Shown piece after piece: positions 6,011 to 6,035 of a stretch of 6,035 bases of DNA (position 1 is the stretch's first letter; every line of letters begins with the position of its first letter). The translations under genes and the position numbers were made by a program. The DNA lies in NCBI GenBank assembly GCA_007125435.1, contig SLDF01000155.1, positions 1 through 6,035 on the forward strand, in the 5' to 3' direction. The notes beneath the pieces are model-generated. The model ran no database searches. It was given only the letters and a program-made list of their open reading frames with translations, and was not told the origin of the DNA. This stretch comes from Saprospiraceae bacterium. Lineage in GTDB: Bacteria > Bacteroidota > Bacteroidia > Chitinophagales > Saprospiraceae.

Positions 6011-6035
6011 TTCAATTAAATCGTTTGTTCGATAA

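Noticed and set aside
5625..6035. Plus-strand open frame rich in Gly and His (G-G-H type repeats)
   Set aside because: It is the complement of the Cys-Pro-x coding repeat in the ExbD-like gene. The minus-strand frame has a ribosome-binding site, a membrane helix and a paralogue; this one has none.
1..6035. CRISPR arrays, tRNA or rRNA genes, insertion sequences, internal terminators
   Set aside because: None was seen. The window is almost wholly coding on one strand, with gaps of at most 34 bases and no inverted-repeat ends or spaced direct repeats.

Overview
The window is an AT-rich stretch of a Gram-negative bacterial genome. It is fully occupied by a single block of genes, all on the minus strand and so read from right to left. 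Proteins with an inner-membrane anchor plus a periplasmic domain, and one protein with a signal peptide, imply a two-membrane envelope. Most internal starts have only A/T-rich leaders and no clear Shine-Dalgarno, and one kinase carries a WG-type repeat. Both features are common in Bacteroidota, so I lean that way weakly; the sequence does not settle the taxon.

In transcription order the layout is as follows. (1) 5998-5165 encodes an ExbD/TolR/MotB-like single-pass protein with an Asp at the start of its membrane helix, a Cys-Pro-rich linker and a C-terminal beta-type domain. (2) 5130-4249 encodes a secreted protein with a signal peptide, a tandem 45-residue repeat and a second copy of the same C-terminal domain. 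(3) 4241-3489 encodes a four-helix MotA/TolQ/ExbB-like proton-channel protein. (4) 3476-2112 encodes a soluble Ser/Thr kinase with a C-terminal FHA domain. (5) 2125-797 encodes a transmembrane Ser/Thr kinase with a short extracytoplasmic WG-repeat-like tail. (6) 791-1 encodes an FHA protein with a membrane helix and coiled coil, cut by the window edge. Gaps between genes run from a 14-base overlap to 34 bases, so this is almost certainly one operon. Its first gene is not certain to be (1), and it continues beyond position 1.

The inferred logic is that genes 1 and 3 form an ion-driven stator-like complex in the inner membrane. Gene 2 is a periplasmic partner sharing the stator protein's outer domain. 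The two kinases and two FHA domains form a phosphothreonine circuit on the cytoplasmic side, and two of those proteins (5 and 6) cross the membrane. The combination resembles known modules in parts: ExbB-ExbD/MotA-MotB motors, Zorya ZorA-ZorB, and the kinase-FHA control of type VI secretion. It matches none of them as a whole. No effector, phosphatase, nuclease or peptidoglycan-binding domain is visible, so the function is unknown. I see no RNA gene, mobile element, CRISPR array, internal promoter or terminator.
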